Positions 28,095 through 37,278 of a stretch of 64,000 nucleotides of DNA are shown piece after piece. Every line of letters begins with the position of its first letter. The stretch's first letter is position 1. This DNA comes from Pseudomonas sp. UBA5706 (lineage in GTDB: Bacteria; Pseudomonadota; Gammaproteobacteria; Pseudomonadales; Pseudomonadaceae), in contig NZ_DIHC01000053.1 in the NCBI RefSeq assembly GCF_002419965.1, positions 17,048 through 81,047 of the forward strand. Reading direction: 5' to 3'. The notes under the pieces were generated by a model, which was given only the letters and a program-made list of their open reading frames with translations, searched no databases and had not been told where the DNA came from. The position numbers were made by a program, and so were the translations under genes.

Positions 28095-28825
28095 TTTCCA
28101 TCAAAAATATCAACAAGTGGTATGGGGACTTCCAGGTGCTGACCGATTGCAGCACCGAGGTCAAGAAAGGCGAAGTGATCGTGGTGTGCGGGCCGTCCGG
28201 TTCCGGCAAGTCGACCTTGATCAAATGCGTTAACGCCCTGGAGCCATTCCAGAAAGGCGACATCGTGGTCGATGGCACCTCGATCGCCGATCCAAAAACC
28301 AACCTGCCCAAATTGCGCTCCCGGGTGGGCATGGTGTTCCAGCATTTCGAGCTGTTTCCGCACCTGACCATCACCGAGAACCTGACCATCGCGCAAATCA
28401 AGGTACTGGGTCGCAGCAAGGAAGAGGCCACCCAAAAAGGTCTGCAACTGCTAGAGCGCGTAGGGCTTTCGGCCCATGCGCACAAGCACCCCGGTCAGCT
28501 TTCCGGCGGGCAGCAGCAGCGTGTGGCGATTGCCCGCGCGCTGGCGATGGACCCGGTGGTGATGCTGTTCGACGAACCGACCTCGGCCCTGGACCCTGAG
28601 ATGGTCAACGAAGTGCTTGATGTGATGGTGCAACTGGCCCACGAAGGCATGACCATGATGTGCGTGACCCACGAGATGGGCTTTGCTCGCAAAGTGGCTG
28701 ATCGGGTGATCTTCATGGACAAGGGCCAGATCATCGAAGACTGCGTCAAGGAAGAGTTTTTCGGCGACGTCAGCGCACGTTCCGAGCGTGCCCAGCACTT
28801 CCTCAACAAAATCCTGCAGCACTAA
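28091..28825 (+). CDS. aatP: Glutamate/aspartate ABC ATPase AatP
   Basis: Polar amino acid-type ATPase of 244 residues. Walker A GPSGSGKST, Q-loop in VFQHFELFPH, signature LSGGQQQRVAIARAL, Walker B VMLFDEPTSALDPE and switch histidine in THEMGFAR are all intact. It closes the aatJQMP operon and overlaps aatM by 4 bases. A long hairpin lies between it and aauS. Confidence 0.96.
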   Translation: MISIKNINKWYGDFQVLTDCSTEVKKGEVIVVCGPSGSGKSTLIKCVNALEPFQKGDIVVDGTSIADPKTNLPKLRSRVGMVFQHFELFPHLTITENLTIAQIKVLGRSKEEATQKGLQLLERVGLSAHAHKHPGQLSGGQQQRVAIARALAMDPVVMLFDEPTSALDPEMVNEVLDVMVQLAHEGMTMMCVTHEMGFARKVADRVIFMDKGQIIEDCVKEEFFGDVSARSERAQHFLNKILQH

Positions 28826-28856
28826 TTGATTTAGCCTCACGAGGGCGAAAAACCCA

Positions 28857-28900
28857 CCGGCCGTTCGTGTTCGCGATCAATGACACGAGCGGCTGGCCGG
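28857..28900 (+). terminator. Hairpin between aatP and aauS
   Basis: CCGGCCGTTCGTGT pairs with ACACGAGCGGCTGGCCGG with small bulges. It ends just 4 bases before the AGGA ribosome binding site of aauS. It could act as a weak terminator or limit aauS translation. Confidence 0.55.
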
Positions 28901-28915
28901 TCCAGGATGACTGTG

Positions 28916-30793
28916 ATGAAATGCGATCCACCTCTTAGCGCGCCGCCATCACTTGCCGTGAAACCCCGCCTGATCCGCCATCTGTTTCTGCCGCCGCTGG
29001 TCATCCTGCTGATGATCGCGCTGGGCTATGTCACTTATCTTTACAGTGAAAACCACGGCATCAAGGCCCTCAGCGAAAATGGCGAGCGACAGCTGGAGCT
29101 GCATGCCCGTACCGTCGAAAGCGAAATCAACAAGTACAACTACTTGCCCAGCGTACTGGAGCTCGAATCCAACGTCTCCGAGTTGCTCAATGACCCATCG
29201 CCTGAACTGCGCGGCAAGGTCAACGACTACCTCGAAGGCCTTAATCGCCGTAGCCGCAGTCGCGCGATCTACGTGCTCGACACCACAGGTCGCGTGCTGG
29301 CGACCAGCAACTGGCGCGACGCCGACAGTTATCTGGGTGAAGACCTGTCCTTCCGCGCCTATTACCAGGACGCGATCCGCGGCCTGCCGGGCCGTTTCTA
29401 CGGCATCGGCAGCACCACCGGCGAGCCAGGCTATTACCTGGCCCATGGGCTTGAAGAAAAAGGCAAGATCATCGGCGTCGCCGTGATCAAGGTCCGCCTG
29501 GAAGCCCTCGAAGAACGCTGGCAACGAGCGCGCCTGGAAGCCTTCGTCAGTGACGAAAACGGCATCATCATTTTGTCCAGCGATCCGGCACGACGCTTGA
29601 AATCTGTGCGCCCGCTGACGCCGCAAATCAAGGAACGCCTGGCCCGCAGCCTGCAATATTACTGGTGGCCGCTGAACGAACTAGTGCCCCTGGAGCGCGA
29701 GTCGATTGGCGAGGGTGTGGAAAAACTGACCTTTCCGGCCAACAGCAGCGTCGACCATGAACACACCGTGGTCAGTTACCTGGCGCAGAGCCGCAACCTG
29801 GCCGACACGCCGTGGCACCTGACCCTGCTAACGCCGCTGGAAGATTTGCGCCGCGAAGCCGCCAATCAGGGCATGCTGGTGGCGGTGGCCTGTGCGCTGG
29901 CAATGTTCCTGTTGATCGCCTGGAACGAGCGACGCAAGGTGATTTCTACACGTCTGGCGGCGCGCGAAGCGCTGGAGACAGCCAACAACGAACTGGAACG
30001 GCGGATTGCCGAACGCACGACCGACCTGCGCGCCAGCAATGAACGCCTGAAGGGACAGATTCGCGATCGACGCCAGGCCGAAGAAACACTGCGTCAGGCC
30101 CAGGACGAACTGGTTCAGGCCGGCAAGCTTGCAGCCATCGGGCAGATGTCGACCAGCATCGCCCACGAGCTCAACCAGCCGCTGGCGGCGCTGCGCACGC
30201 TCTCCGGCAATACCGTGCGCTTCATAGAGCGGGGCGCGCTGGACACGGCGAGTGCCAACCTGCGGACCATCAACGATCTGGTGGACCGCATGGGCCGTAT
30301 CACCGCCAGCCTGCGTGCATTTGCCCGGCGCGGTGAAGACAAAGGCCAGGCATCGCTGACCAAGGCCGTTGAAGCGGCGCTGCAGCTGCTGGCCGCGCGT
30401 GTTGAGAGCAGCGCGCTGGATCTGCATCAGGCGTTCGATGATGTCGAGTTGGCGATCGATCAAACGCGACTGGAGCAGATTCTGGTCAACCTGATCGGCA
30501 ATGCGCTAGACGCGATGCAAGCACAACCGCTGCCGGTGCTCTGGCTGCAAGGTGAGGTGTTCGAGGGCCGTTACCGGCTGCGAGTGCGCGACAACGGCCA
30601 CGGCATCAACGCCGAAGCACGCAAGCATCTGTTCGAGCCGTTCTTCACTACCAAGCCCGGTGAACAAGGGCTCGGCCTTGGCCTGACGTTGTCCGCGAGC
30701 CTGGCCGCAGCGGCCGGTGGCAGCCTCAATGCAGAAGACCCGGCCGAAGGCGGCACGATATTCGTGCTGGTTTTGCCCTTGGCGGTCGCATGA
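28916..30793 (+). CDS. aauS: Sensor histidine kinase AauS (DctB-like)
   Basis: Membrane kinase that senses acidic amino acids and activates AauR. 625 residues from ATG 28916, with AGGA 8 bases upstream (two earlier in-frame starts are weaker). First membrane segment near residues 25-45 (LFLPPLVILLMIALGYVTYL), a periplasmic sensor of about 270 residues, a second segment (GMLVAVACALAMFLLIAW), then a coiled coil. The phospho-accepting histidine lies in SIAHELNQPLAAL and ATP-binding boxes read NLIGNALDAM, DNGHGI and GLGLGLT. The transporter operon immediately upstream supports the aau assignment over dctB. Confidence 0.88.
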   Translation: MKCDPPLSAPPSLAVKPRLIRHLFLPPLVILLMIALGYVTYLYSENHGIKALSENGERQLELHARTVESEINKYNYLPSVLELESNVSELLNDPSPELRGKVNDYLEGLNRRSRSRAIYVLDTTGRVLATSNWRDADSYLGEDLSFRAYYQDAIRGLPGRFYGIGSTTGEPGYYLAHGLEEKGKIIGVAVIKVRLEALEERWQRARLEAFVSDENGIIILSSDPARRLKSVRPLTPQIKERLARSLQYYWWPLNELVPLERESIGEGVEKLTFPANSSVDHEHTVVSYLAQSRNLADTPWHLTLLTPLEDLRREAANQGMLVAVACALAMFLLIAWNERRKVISTRLAAREALETANNELERRIAERTTDLRASNERLKGQIRDRRQAEETLRQAQDELVQAGKLAAIGQMSTSIAHELNQPLAALRTLSGNTVRFIERGALDTASANLRTINDLVDRMGRITASLRAFARRGEDKGQASLTKAVEAALQLLAARVESSALDLHQAFDDVELAIDQTRLEQILVNLIGNALDAMQAQPLPVLWLQGEVFEGRYRLRVRDNGHGINAEARKHLFEPFFTTKPGEQGLGLGLTLSASLAAAAGGSLNAEDPAEGGTIFVLVLPLAVA

Positions 30794-30858
30794 ACGACTT
30801 CAAGCTGCCAGTTCAGTTGCCTTTGTTCCCGCCTCTGGCCGAAAGCCATGGGAGTCCA

Positions 30859-30888
30859 GCTTGCTGACGCTCTGCCGGGAACCGGCAG
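30859..30888 (+). repeat. Dispersed intergenic repeat, copy 1
   Basis: Thirty bases here match 29 of 30 with the reverse complement of 63971-64000 (core CTGCCGGGAACCGGCAG). A diverged relative lies at 41672-41693. The copy sits in the aauS-aauR gap. Confidence 0.75.
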
Positions 30889-31048
30889 TAAAACCGCACC
30901 ATCTCGCCGGCCCGGGCACATCCCATGCGCATATTCGCGGGCGCTTGGCATCAGATCCTCGGCAAGCTGAACGCCCACGCTCTCAGGGCAGAAGCGATAC
31001 CGCCATGCAAAACGTATTACTGAAACAACGTTCGATGAGGAGTTTCGA

Positions 31049-32374
31049 ATGAACACTGAGCTGACCGTCCTCATCGTCGAAGATGACCCTCATGTTTTGC
31101 TGGGCTGCCAGCAAGCGCTGGCGCTGGAGGACATTCACAGTCAAGGCGTGGGCAGTGCCGAGGAGGCACTGGCGAAGGTGGGCGACAACTTTGCCGGGAT
31201 CGTTATCAGCGATATCCGTCTGCCGGGCATCGACGGGCTGGAATTGCTCAAGCGCTTGAAAGAGCGCGACCGCACCCTGCCGGTGGTGCTGATCACCGGC
31301 CACGGTGATGTGTCCATGGCGGTCGGGGCCATGCGCGATGGCGCTTACGACTTCATGGAAAAGCCCTTCTCTCCCGAGCGCCTGGTGGAGGTCGCCCGTC
31401 GAGCGCTGGAGCAACGCGGGCTGGCGCGGGAAGTCTGGTCGCTGCGTCGACAACTGGCCGAGCGTGATTCACTGGAAGGCAAGATCATCGGTCGCTCGGC
31501 GGCCATGCAGAACCTGCGCGCCCTGATCGCCAATGTCGCCGACACCTCCGCCAACGTGCTGATCGAAGGCGAAACTGGCACCGGCAAGGAGCTGGTTGCC
31601 CGCTGCCTGCACGACTTCAGCCGCCGCCATGCCAATCAATTCGTCGCGTTGAACTGCGGCGGGCTGCCGGAAAACCTGTTCGAAAGCGAGATCTTCGGTC
31701 ACGAAGCCAATGCCTTCACAGGGGCCGGCAAGCGCCGCATCGGCAAAATCGAGCACGCTCACAACGGCACGCTGTTCCTCGATGAAGTGGAAAGCATGCC
31801 GATCAGCCTGCAGATCAAACTGCTGCGGGTGTTGCAGGAACGCACTCTGGAGCGACTGGGTTCCAACCAGAGTGTGGCGGTGGACTGCCGGGTGATCGCG
31901 GCCACCAAGTCCGACCTCAGCCAACTGAGCAAGGCGAACCAGTTCCGCAGCGACCTGTATTACCGCCTCAATGTCGTGACGCTGGAGCTGCCACCGTTGC
32001 GCGAACGTCGCGAAGACATCCTGCAACTGTTCGAGCACTTCCTGCAGCTGTCGTCGCTGCGTTTCGATCGCGAACCGCCGCAACTGGACTCGCACACCCT
32101 GTCATCGCTGATGAGCCACGACTGGCCGGGCAACGTTCGCGAACTGCGCAACGTCGCCGAGCGTTACGCGCTGGGCCTGCCTGCGTTCAAGAAATCCGGC
32201 ACCACCGTCAGCGCTCAGAGCCTGGGGTTTTCGGAGGCGGTGGAAGCATTCGAGAAAAACCTGCTCAGCGAAGCCCTGCAACGCAGTGGCGGCAACCTGA
32301 GCCAGGCCAGCCAGGAGCTGGGCATGGCCAAGACCACACTGTTCGACAAGGTCAAGAAGTACGGGCTGGGCTGA
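31049..32374 (+). CDS. aauR: Sigma-54-dependent response regulator AauR
   Basis: Enhancer-binding activator of acidic amino acid uptake and use. 441 residues. Receiver domain with D55 (ISDIRLPGIDG), AAA+ domain with Walker A GETGTGKE, Walker B GTLFLDEV, and a Fis-type C-terminal helix-turn-helix (SQASQELGMAKTTLFDKVKK). The sigma-54 contact loop reads NAFTGA instead of GAFTGA, a variation to note. A 255-base gap with a dispersed repeat separates it from aauS. A perfect TTCGG-N4-CCGAA target lies before aatJ. Confidence 0.9.
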   Translation: MNTELTVLIVEDDPHVLLGCQQALALEDIHSQGVGSAEEALAKVGDNFAGIVISDIRLPGIDGLELLKRLKERDRTLPVVLITGHGDVSMAVGAMRDGAYDFMEKPFSPERLVEVARRALEQRGLAREVWSLRRQLAERDSLEGKIIGRSAAMQNLRALIANVADTSANVLIEGETGTGKELVARCLHDFSRRHANQFVALNCGGLPENLFESEIFGHEANAFTGAGKRRIGKIEHAHNGTLFLDEVESMPISLQIKLLRVLQERTLERLGSNQSVAVDCRVIAATKSDLSQLSKANQFRSDLYYRLNVVTLELPPLRERREDILQLFEHFLQLSSLRFDREPPQLDSHTLSSLMSHDWPGNVRELRNVAERYALGLPAFKKSGTTVSAQSLGFSEAVEAFEKNLLSEALQRSGGNLSQASQELGMAKTTLFDKVKKYGLG

Positions 32375-32568
32375 CCTGCTTCTGCGCCCAACCGGACTGG
32401 GTGTACTTCGCCCCGAAACGCCACTGTGGCACATGAGCCTGCCGAACGCTGGAGCCAAGGCGACATCGCCCGCAACGCCCGGACCAATGCGGCGTTGATC
32501 GCACTGTTCGAGGCATTGTTTCCAGGACCCTGACCGTTGTGCTGTTGACTGCGTTGTCGATCCCGCTC

Positions 32569-32700
32569 GACGTCATCGCCGCACTGCACGAAACCAATGG
32601 CGTTCAGGTCGCCGCCGCGCAATTGATCGGCATCTCCGAGCGCAGCTTGTGGTACCGGCTGAAGAAGCTGGAAATTCATGTGGACAAGATTGTGCGCTGA
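32569..32700 (+). pseudogene. Remnant of a sigma-54 activator C-terminus
   Basis: After the aauR stop, an open frame of 43 codons ending at 32700 encodes a typical Fis-type helix-turn-helix: ALHETNG, then AAAQLIGISERSLWYRLKKL. There is no start, AAA+ domain or ribosome binding site, so this is the surviving tail of a lost enhancer-binding protein. Just upstream (about 32440-32530) a different frame reads RWSQGDIARNARTNAALIAL and stops, possibly another fragment. Gene loss or rearrangement at this junction is likely. Confidence 0.65.
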
Positions 32701-32817
32701 GCAAGACCAATGCTTACGTTGCCAAAGGCGTCGAATCCCACACGCCGTCGCGTTTGATTCCGGGCAGGCCGTGGCACCTGGCGCGCCAGGCTACCCACCT
32801 TGACAGGCAATAGTCGC

Positions 32818-33750
32818 TCAGGCACCTCTCCCGGTCTTTAGCAACTCATCCACTTCATCGGTCTTCGGCGCCGTTGCAGGCCCCCACCGGGTGACGGCGA
32901 TGGCTGCCGCCGCGTTGGCCCGCAATGCGGCCTGTTGCGCCGAAAGCCCCGCCGCCAACCCGGCCAGCAGCACACCCGCATGGGCGTCGCCCGCGCCATT
33001 GGTATCGATTGCCACGACCGGAAAACCCCGAACATGCTGCGTGTCGCTGCCCTGCCTGATCCAGCAGCCCTGCGGCCCGTCCCGCACGACGATCAAGGTG
33101 TCACTGCGCATCCATTGCGCCAGACGGTCCAGCGCATCGGTAACGGCCTCACAACCGGTGAAGCGCAACGCCTCTTCGCAGTTGCTGGTCCACAGTGTGA
33201 TCAGCGGCAGCACCGCCTGCATCTCGGCCCCGTCCGGTGAATTCACCAGTGGCCCCGGATCGAACACCACGCCCACCCCGTTGGGCAGATCGCCCAGCCA
33301 CGCCAGCAGCGTCGACACCTTATGCACGTGCAGCAGGCTGTAGCCACTGACGAACACATAGTCCCCAGGCTGCACGGTGACACACTGCAAGTCCGCGCGA
33401 GACAACCCGCCCTCGGCGCCGACGTAGGAGATGAACGAACGTTCAGCGGACGGTTCGATCAGCGCTACGGACACGCCCGTGTCTTGATCATCCGAGGCGG
33501 GCATGGCGGTCTCGATGCCTTCGTTCGCCATCGCCTGGCGGGCCAGGTCGCCAAAGCGACCCTTGCCGTGACGGCCCAGATAAACCGTCTGCATACCATT
33601 GCGACAGGCAGCGGCCATCACATTGAAACCACCGCCGGTCTCGAACTTCGCCGAGCGGGCAAGCACATCACCGCCCGAACGCGGCAAGGCATCAAGGCCC
33701 ATGACCAGGTCAACCACGACCTGGCCGGTGTACAGCAATCTAGCGGGCAT
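32818..33750 (-). CDS. PfkB-family carbohydrate (nucleoside/sugar) kinase
   Basis: Ribokinase-like enzyme of 310 residues, expected to phosphorylate a sugar or nucleoside. The GGGFNVMAAACRNG signature is near the N-terminus, and the catalytic DTNGAGDAHAGVLLA motif (anion hole and base aspartate) is intact. ATG 33750 has AAGAGG 6 bases upstream and overlaps the end of the permease gene by 11 bases. It is last in the operon GntR - ADP-ribosylglycohydrolase - permease - kinase, comparable with E. coli YegV. Confidence 0.87.
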   Translation of the reverse strand: MPARLLYTGQVVVDLVMGLDALPRSGGDVLARSAKFETGGGFNVMAAACRNGMQTVYLGRHGKGRFGDLARQAMANEGIETAMPASDDQDTGVSVALIEPSAERSFISYVGAEGGLSRADLQCVTVQPGDYVFVSGYSLLHVHKVSTLLAWLGDLPNGVGVVFDPGPLVNSPDGAEMQAVLPLITLWTSNCEEALRFTGCEAVTDALDRLAQWMRSDTLIVVRDGPQGCWIRQGSDTQHVRGFPVVAIDTNGAGDAHAGVLLAGLAAGLSAQQAALRANAAAAIAVTRWGPATAPKTDEVDELLKTGRGA

Positions 33751-35209
33751 GAGCGGCCTCTTCAGTGACGACACGGCGGTCGCGGGAGCCTCCGAGAATG
33801 GCATACAGGCCGCCTGCGACCACGAAGGTCACGATCCAGCCCAAGCCGTTATGGCCGAACCAGGAGTCGGAAAGAAAGCCTTTAAACACCACGTTTTCCG
33901 GCGTGGTCGCGACCGTAGTGAAACTGAATCCCAGCACGATGGCCAAGGCCCAGGCGCCCAGCGCGCGCCATTCCACGCCGCTGCTGTACCAGTAGGCACT
34001 GCGTGGCGAAACGTCCATCAGGTCCCTGGCGGAGTAAACGTGGCGATGAATCAGGTCGACGACGAAGATGCCCACCCACGCGGTAATCGGCACGGCCAGC
34101 ATCGAAATGAACGTGATGAACGGACCGTAGAAACTGTCGGCGATCAACATGAAGTAAATCGAACCGGCGAAGATCGCCACGATGTCGACGATCACCGCGT
34201 GCACGCGTTTGATTTTCAGGCCCAGAGTCAGGGTCGTCAGGCCCGCCGAGTACACCGACAGGTTGTTCGACAGTAAAAGGCCGCCGAAGGCGGTGATCAG
34301 ATACGGTACGGCCATCCAGGTCGGCAGCAGTTCGCGAATGGCAATGATCGGGTCGGTAGCCGAAGCCAGATGATCGTTGCCCACCGACAGCAGACCGCCG
34401 AGGGTGATCAGCAGCACCAGCGGGATACCCGCACCGAATGCTGCCGAAGTCACGAGCGCTGCAGCCCTGACGCTGCGGTGCTGATAGCGCGACATGTCGG
34501 CGCCTGCGTTGGCCCAACCAATCCCGGTGCCTGCCGCCATGGTACCCACGCCGATGATCATCGCGCTCACCGGCGCTGGCGCGGCATTGAACACGGCACT
34601 CCAATCGATGTGGGCAATCAGGAAACCGCCAACCACGATGTTCAGTGCGCCGAAGATATAGGTCGCCCATTTCTGGATGACCAGCAGGGTCGCGTGGCCC
34701 AAGCCCGAAACACTCAGCGTCATCAGCACGAAAATGGCGATGAACACCAGCGTCAGCCCCGGCGCGCTTTTGGCTTCGACCGGGGTGCCGAACAGGATCG
34801 AGCATAATGACAGCAACACGAACGCAGCGGTCGTGGTGTTGACCGTTTCCCAGCCCAGGCGCGACATCAGCGAGACGACGGTCGGACCGATGTTTCCGCG
34901 TACGCCGAAAATGGCGCGAGAGAGTGTCAGACTCGGCGCGCGACCACGGCGCCCGGCAATGGAAATCACGCCTACCACAGCAAAGGAACCCGCTGCTCCG
35001 AGAATCGCCACGATAATGGCCTGCCCGATGGACAGCCCGCGGAAGGCCACCAGCGTGGCGCCAAGGGGAAGCCCCAGAATGCTGATATTGGCCGCGAACC
35101 AGACCCAGAACAGTTGCAGCGGATGGCCGTTGCACTCGTTTTCCGGAACCGGCTCGATGCCGCGTGTTTCAAGTTGCCCTGCGCCTTGAGTGGCGTTGGA
35201 TGACGTCAT
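33740..35209 (-). CDS. NCS1-family nucleobase/nucleoside permease
   Basis: An inner-membrane transporter of 489 residues with about twelve membrane segments, of the cytosine/purine/thiamine/allantoin family. Family features include LPLGATLVAFRGLSIGQAI, the SRAIFGVRGN loop after helix 2 and GWANAGADMSRY. ATG 35209 has AGGAG upstream. Position between an ADP-ribosylglycohydrolase and a PfkB kinase suggests a nucleoside or modified-nucleoside substrate; the exact solute cannot be read from sequence. Confidence 0.9.
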   Translation of the reverse strand: MTSSNATQGAGQLETRGIEPVPENECNGHPLQLFWVWFAANISILGLPLGATLVAFRGLSIGQAIIVAILGAAGSFAVVGVISIAGRRGRAPSLTLSRAIFGVRGNIGPTVVSLMSRLGWETVNTTTAAFVLLSLCSILFGTPVEAKSAPGLTLVFIAIFVLMTLSVSGLGHATLLVIQKWATYIFGALNIVVGGFLIAHIDWSAVFNAAPAPVSAMIIGVGTMAAGTGIGWANAGADMSRYQHRSVRAAALVTSAAFGAGIPLVLLITLGGLLSVGNDHLASATDPIIAIRELLPTWMAVPYLITAFGGLLLSNNLSVYSAGLTTLTLGLKIKRVHAVIVDIVAIFAGSIYFMLIADSFYGPFITFISMLAVPITAWVGIFVVDLIHRHVYSARDLMDVSPRSAYWYSSGVEWRALGAWALAIVLGFSFTTVATTPENVVFKGFLSDSWFGHNGLGWIVTFVVAGGLYAILGGSRDRRVVTEEAAHAR

Positions 35210-35383
35210 GTAAATGCTCCTGTTGCCGTTTGTTCTGGTTGTGGGCAGTACGCAAAGCAAGTGACGTCCGTGTCGGATGGGGTTCTTTCGATTTACCGAG
35301 CGAACGAACCCCCGATCGCCACTTTGTATCAAGGCGATGAGTGGATCTCTTTATTCGATTTGGCACAGCACTGCCAGCGTCAA

Positions 35384-36400
35384 TCAGACCGCGCGCAAAG
35401 ACAGCAATTGCTCGACCAGCGAGCAAAGCCGCAGGCCATTGACGGTCTTGATCTGTTCGATCAATGCGACCGGCCAGGCTGACATGCCTTGAGAGGCACC
35501 CAGCATCGCGCCGAGAATGGCCGCGATGGTGTCCGTATCGCCGCCAAGACTGGCCGCCATGCACAGCGCGTCGAAAGCCGGCAATTGGCCGCAAGCGACC
35601 TGATGCGCCAGCGCGAATGCGGCAATGACCGACTCCTGGGACGCCACCGACGTACCGATAACGTCATAGATCAAGTCGGGTAACTGTTCATTGCTGACCC
35701 CGGCGCAAAGCTTCTTCGCCCAGAGGATCCGCGCCGAAATTCTCGCGCCTGCTATCCAGTGGCCATGGCGCTCGGCATGCACAGCGATACGGGCGCCGAT
35801 GTCCAGTGCCTCGCCAAGGCTGATGCCGTTGATCCCTGCCGAGACCACCGCGGCAACGGCTGCCGCGCTGGAAATGCCCAGTGTGGTGTTGTGTGTGACC
35901 TGGCAGGCCTGCATGACGGCCTCGATGAACGACTGCTGGTTAGACACGTCGGCCGCGATCCCCACCGGGGCAATGCGCATGGCCGCGCCATTGGTGGTGC
36001 CATAGCGCCCCGCTTCTTCAGGACTGTGGCCTGCCAGAATCATTTCAATCGCGCGCTTTGTCGACGGGCCAAGCAAATCCTGCGAACCCTTGGCCTGCAT
36101 GACCGCTTCCCAGTCGATCAGGCTCTGCGCCAACTCCGAAGGCTGGATCAGCCCCGCTCCAGCGACCAGCAATTCAGCGACCAGCACGGCCTGCTCGGTG
36201 TCATCGGTGATCGATCCGGCGGGCATGCCCGGCGCAATCGGCTGGTCAGCATCGGCGGCGGTCAGTGTCGTGATTCGCCCAAATTGCTGCTTGATGCGTT
36301 CGCGACTGAGCGATTGCGTGGGCATACCCAACGCATCGCCCAAGGCCAGGCCATAGAAAGCGGCCAAGGCGCGGTCGCGGATGTCGATCGGTGCAGTCAT
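35384..36400 (-). CDS. ADP-ribosylglycohydrolase-family protein (YegU-like)
   Basis: A 338-residue DraG/ARH-fold hydrolase. Dinuclear metal ligands are visible in SITDDTEQAV near residue 65 and in SLGGDTDTIAAILGAMLG near the C-terminus; GLALGDALGMP opens the fold. ATG 36400 shares ATGA with the regulator stop, so the two are coupled. Members next to sugar kinases and permeases probably cleave N-glycosidic bonds of small nucleosides rather than protein ADP-ribose; this is inference from the operon. Confidence 0.88.
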   Translation of the reverse strand: MTAPIDIRDRALAAFYGLALGDALGMPTQSLSRERIKQQFGRITTLTAADADQPIAPGMPAGSITDDTEQAVLVAELLVAGAGLIQPSELAQSLIDWEAVMQAKGSQDLLGPSTKRAIEMILAGHSPEEAGRYGTTNGAAMRIAPVGIAADVSNQQSFIEAVMQACQVTHNTTLGISSAAAVAAVVSAGINGISLGEALDIGARIAVHAERHGHWIAGARISARILWAKKLCAGVSNEQLPDLIYDVIGTSVASQESVIAAFALAHQVACGQLPAFDALCMAASLGGDTDTIAAILGAMLGASQGMSAWPVALIEQIKTVNGLRLCSLVEQLLSLRAV

Positions 36401-37110
36401 GTAGTCGATCCAAATGCCAGATGCAGTCGAAAATGCACGGGGTCGAGAAGGCTTTCCACGTGCTCCATAAAACGTTCGCGGCGATCGAAGGTGGTGCGGA
36501 TCGCCTTGAGAAACACCGTACCGGGTTCGCGCAGTGTCAACGCCGCATCGTCGGTGTTCAGCGGCTCGGCGCCAATCCATTGATCACCGCGATCCCCGAC
36601 AAAACCGTGCGCAGCCAGGGTGACGGTCAGCGAATCGTCGATCAGCCCATCGCGCGGCAGGTTTTCCAGGCCATCGATGGCCGGAATCAGCACCCGCTCC
36701 AGCGACACCACGTTGCCATCAGCCGCCGTACGACGACGATCCAGCGCGATGAAATCCGCCGTACCGAAACGCCCTCCCAGGTCGGGACGCTGCACTGCGA
36801 CCAGCCGCAAAATCTCGGTGCTGACTCTGGCACCCGTGTCGGCCAACGCTTGGGCCCAGCCTGCGTGCTGGTCCAGGGAAATACCGTCATAGGTGACGAT
36901 CGAACCGACGCCGGTCTGGGTTGCGATGTAGTTACGGCGCTTGAGTTCAGACAGCGCTTCACGCAGCGTGCCGCGACTGACATTGAATTCCTGAGCCAGC
37001 AGGTTCTCGCCCGGCAGCAATTCCCCCGAGCCCATCTGTCCGGTTTCTATCCGCCGGACGAGTTCGTCAATGACACGTTTCTTTTTATCGAATCGAACCT
37101 GTTTAATCAT
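36397..37110 (-). CDS. GntR/UTRA-family transcriptional regulator (YegW-like)
   Basis: A 237-residue regulator: N-terminal winged helix-turn-helix (PGENLLAQEFNVSRGTLREALSEL) and a C-terminal UTRA ligand-binding domain (LERVLIPAIDG, with FLKAIRTTFD and MEHVESLLDP). It is first in the operon and overlaps the hydrolase gene by 4 bases, so it likely autoregulates the four genes in response to the transported compound. ATG 37110 is taken; an in-frame TTG two codons earlier is possible. Confidence 0.9.
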   Translation of the reverse strand: MIKQVRFDKKKRVIDELVRRIETGQMGSGELLPGENLLAQEFNVSRGTLREALSELKRRNYIATQTGVGSIVTYDGISLDQHAGWAQALADTGARVSTEILRLVAVQRPDLGGRFGTADFIALDRRRTAADGNVVSLERVLIPAIDGLENLPRDGLIDDSLTVTLAAHGFVGDRGDQWIGAEPLNTDDAALTLREPGTVFLKAIRTTFDRRERFMEHVESLLDPVHFRLHLAFGSTT

Positions 37111-37278
37111 GTACAAATTGATATCCGAAAAGAGTTGGAGAGAGCAAGTAATTTTTAACTTGCAACCGAAAATTTGTTACATCTGTTACGCCACGTTGCA
37201 AGCAAGCTGCTGCCGCCGCCCGCGTTAAAACTGTAGCAGCCACGCCCGCAGGCGCAGCGCCGTATGCGCCAGGACGGA

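Noticed and set aside
33882..35135. 417-codon open frame on the minus strand
   Set aside because: Overlaps the NCS1 permease in another frame; Arg/His-rich and without membrane segments or motifs.
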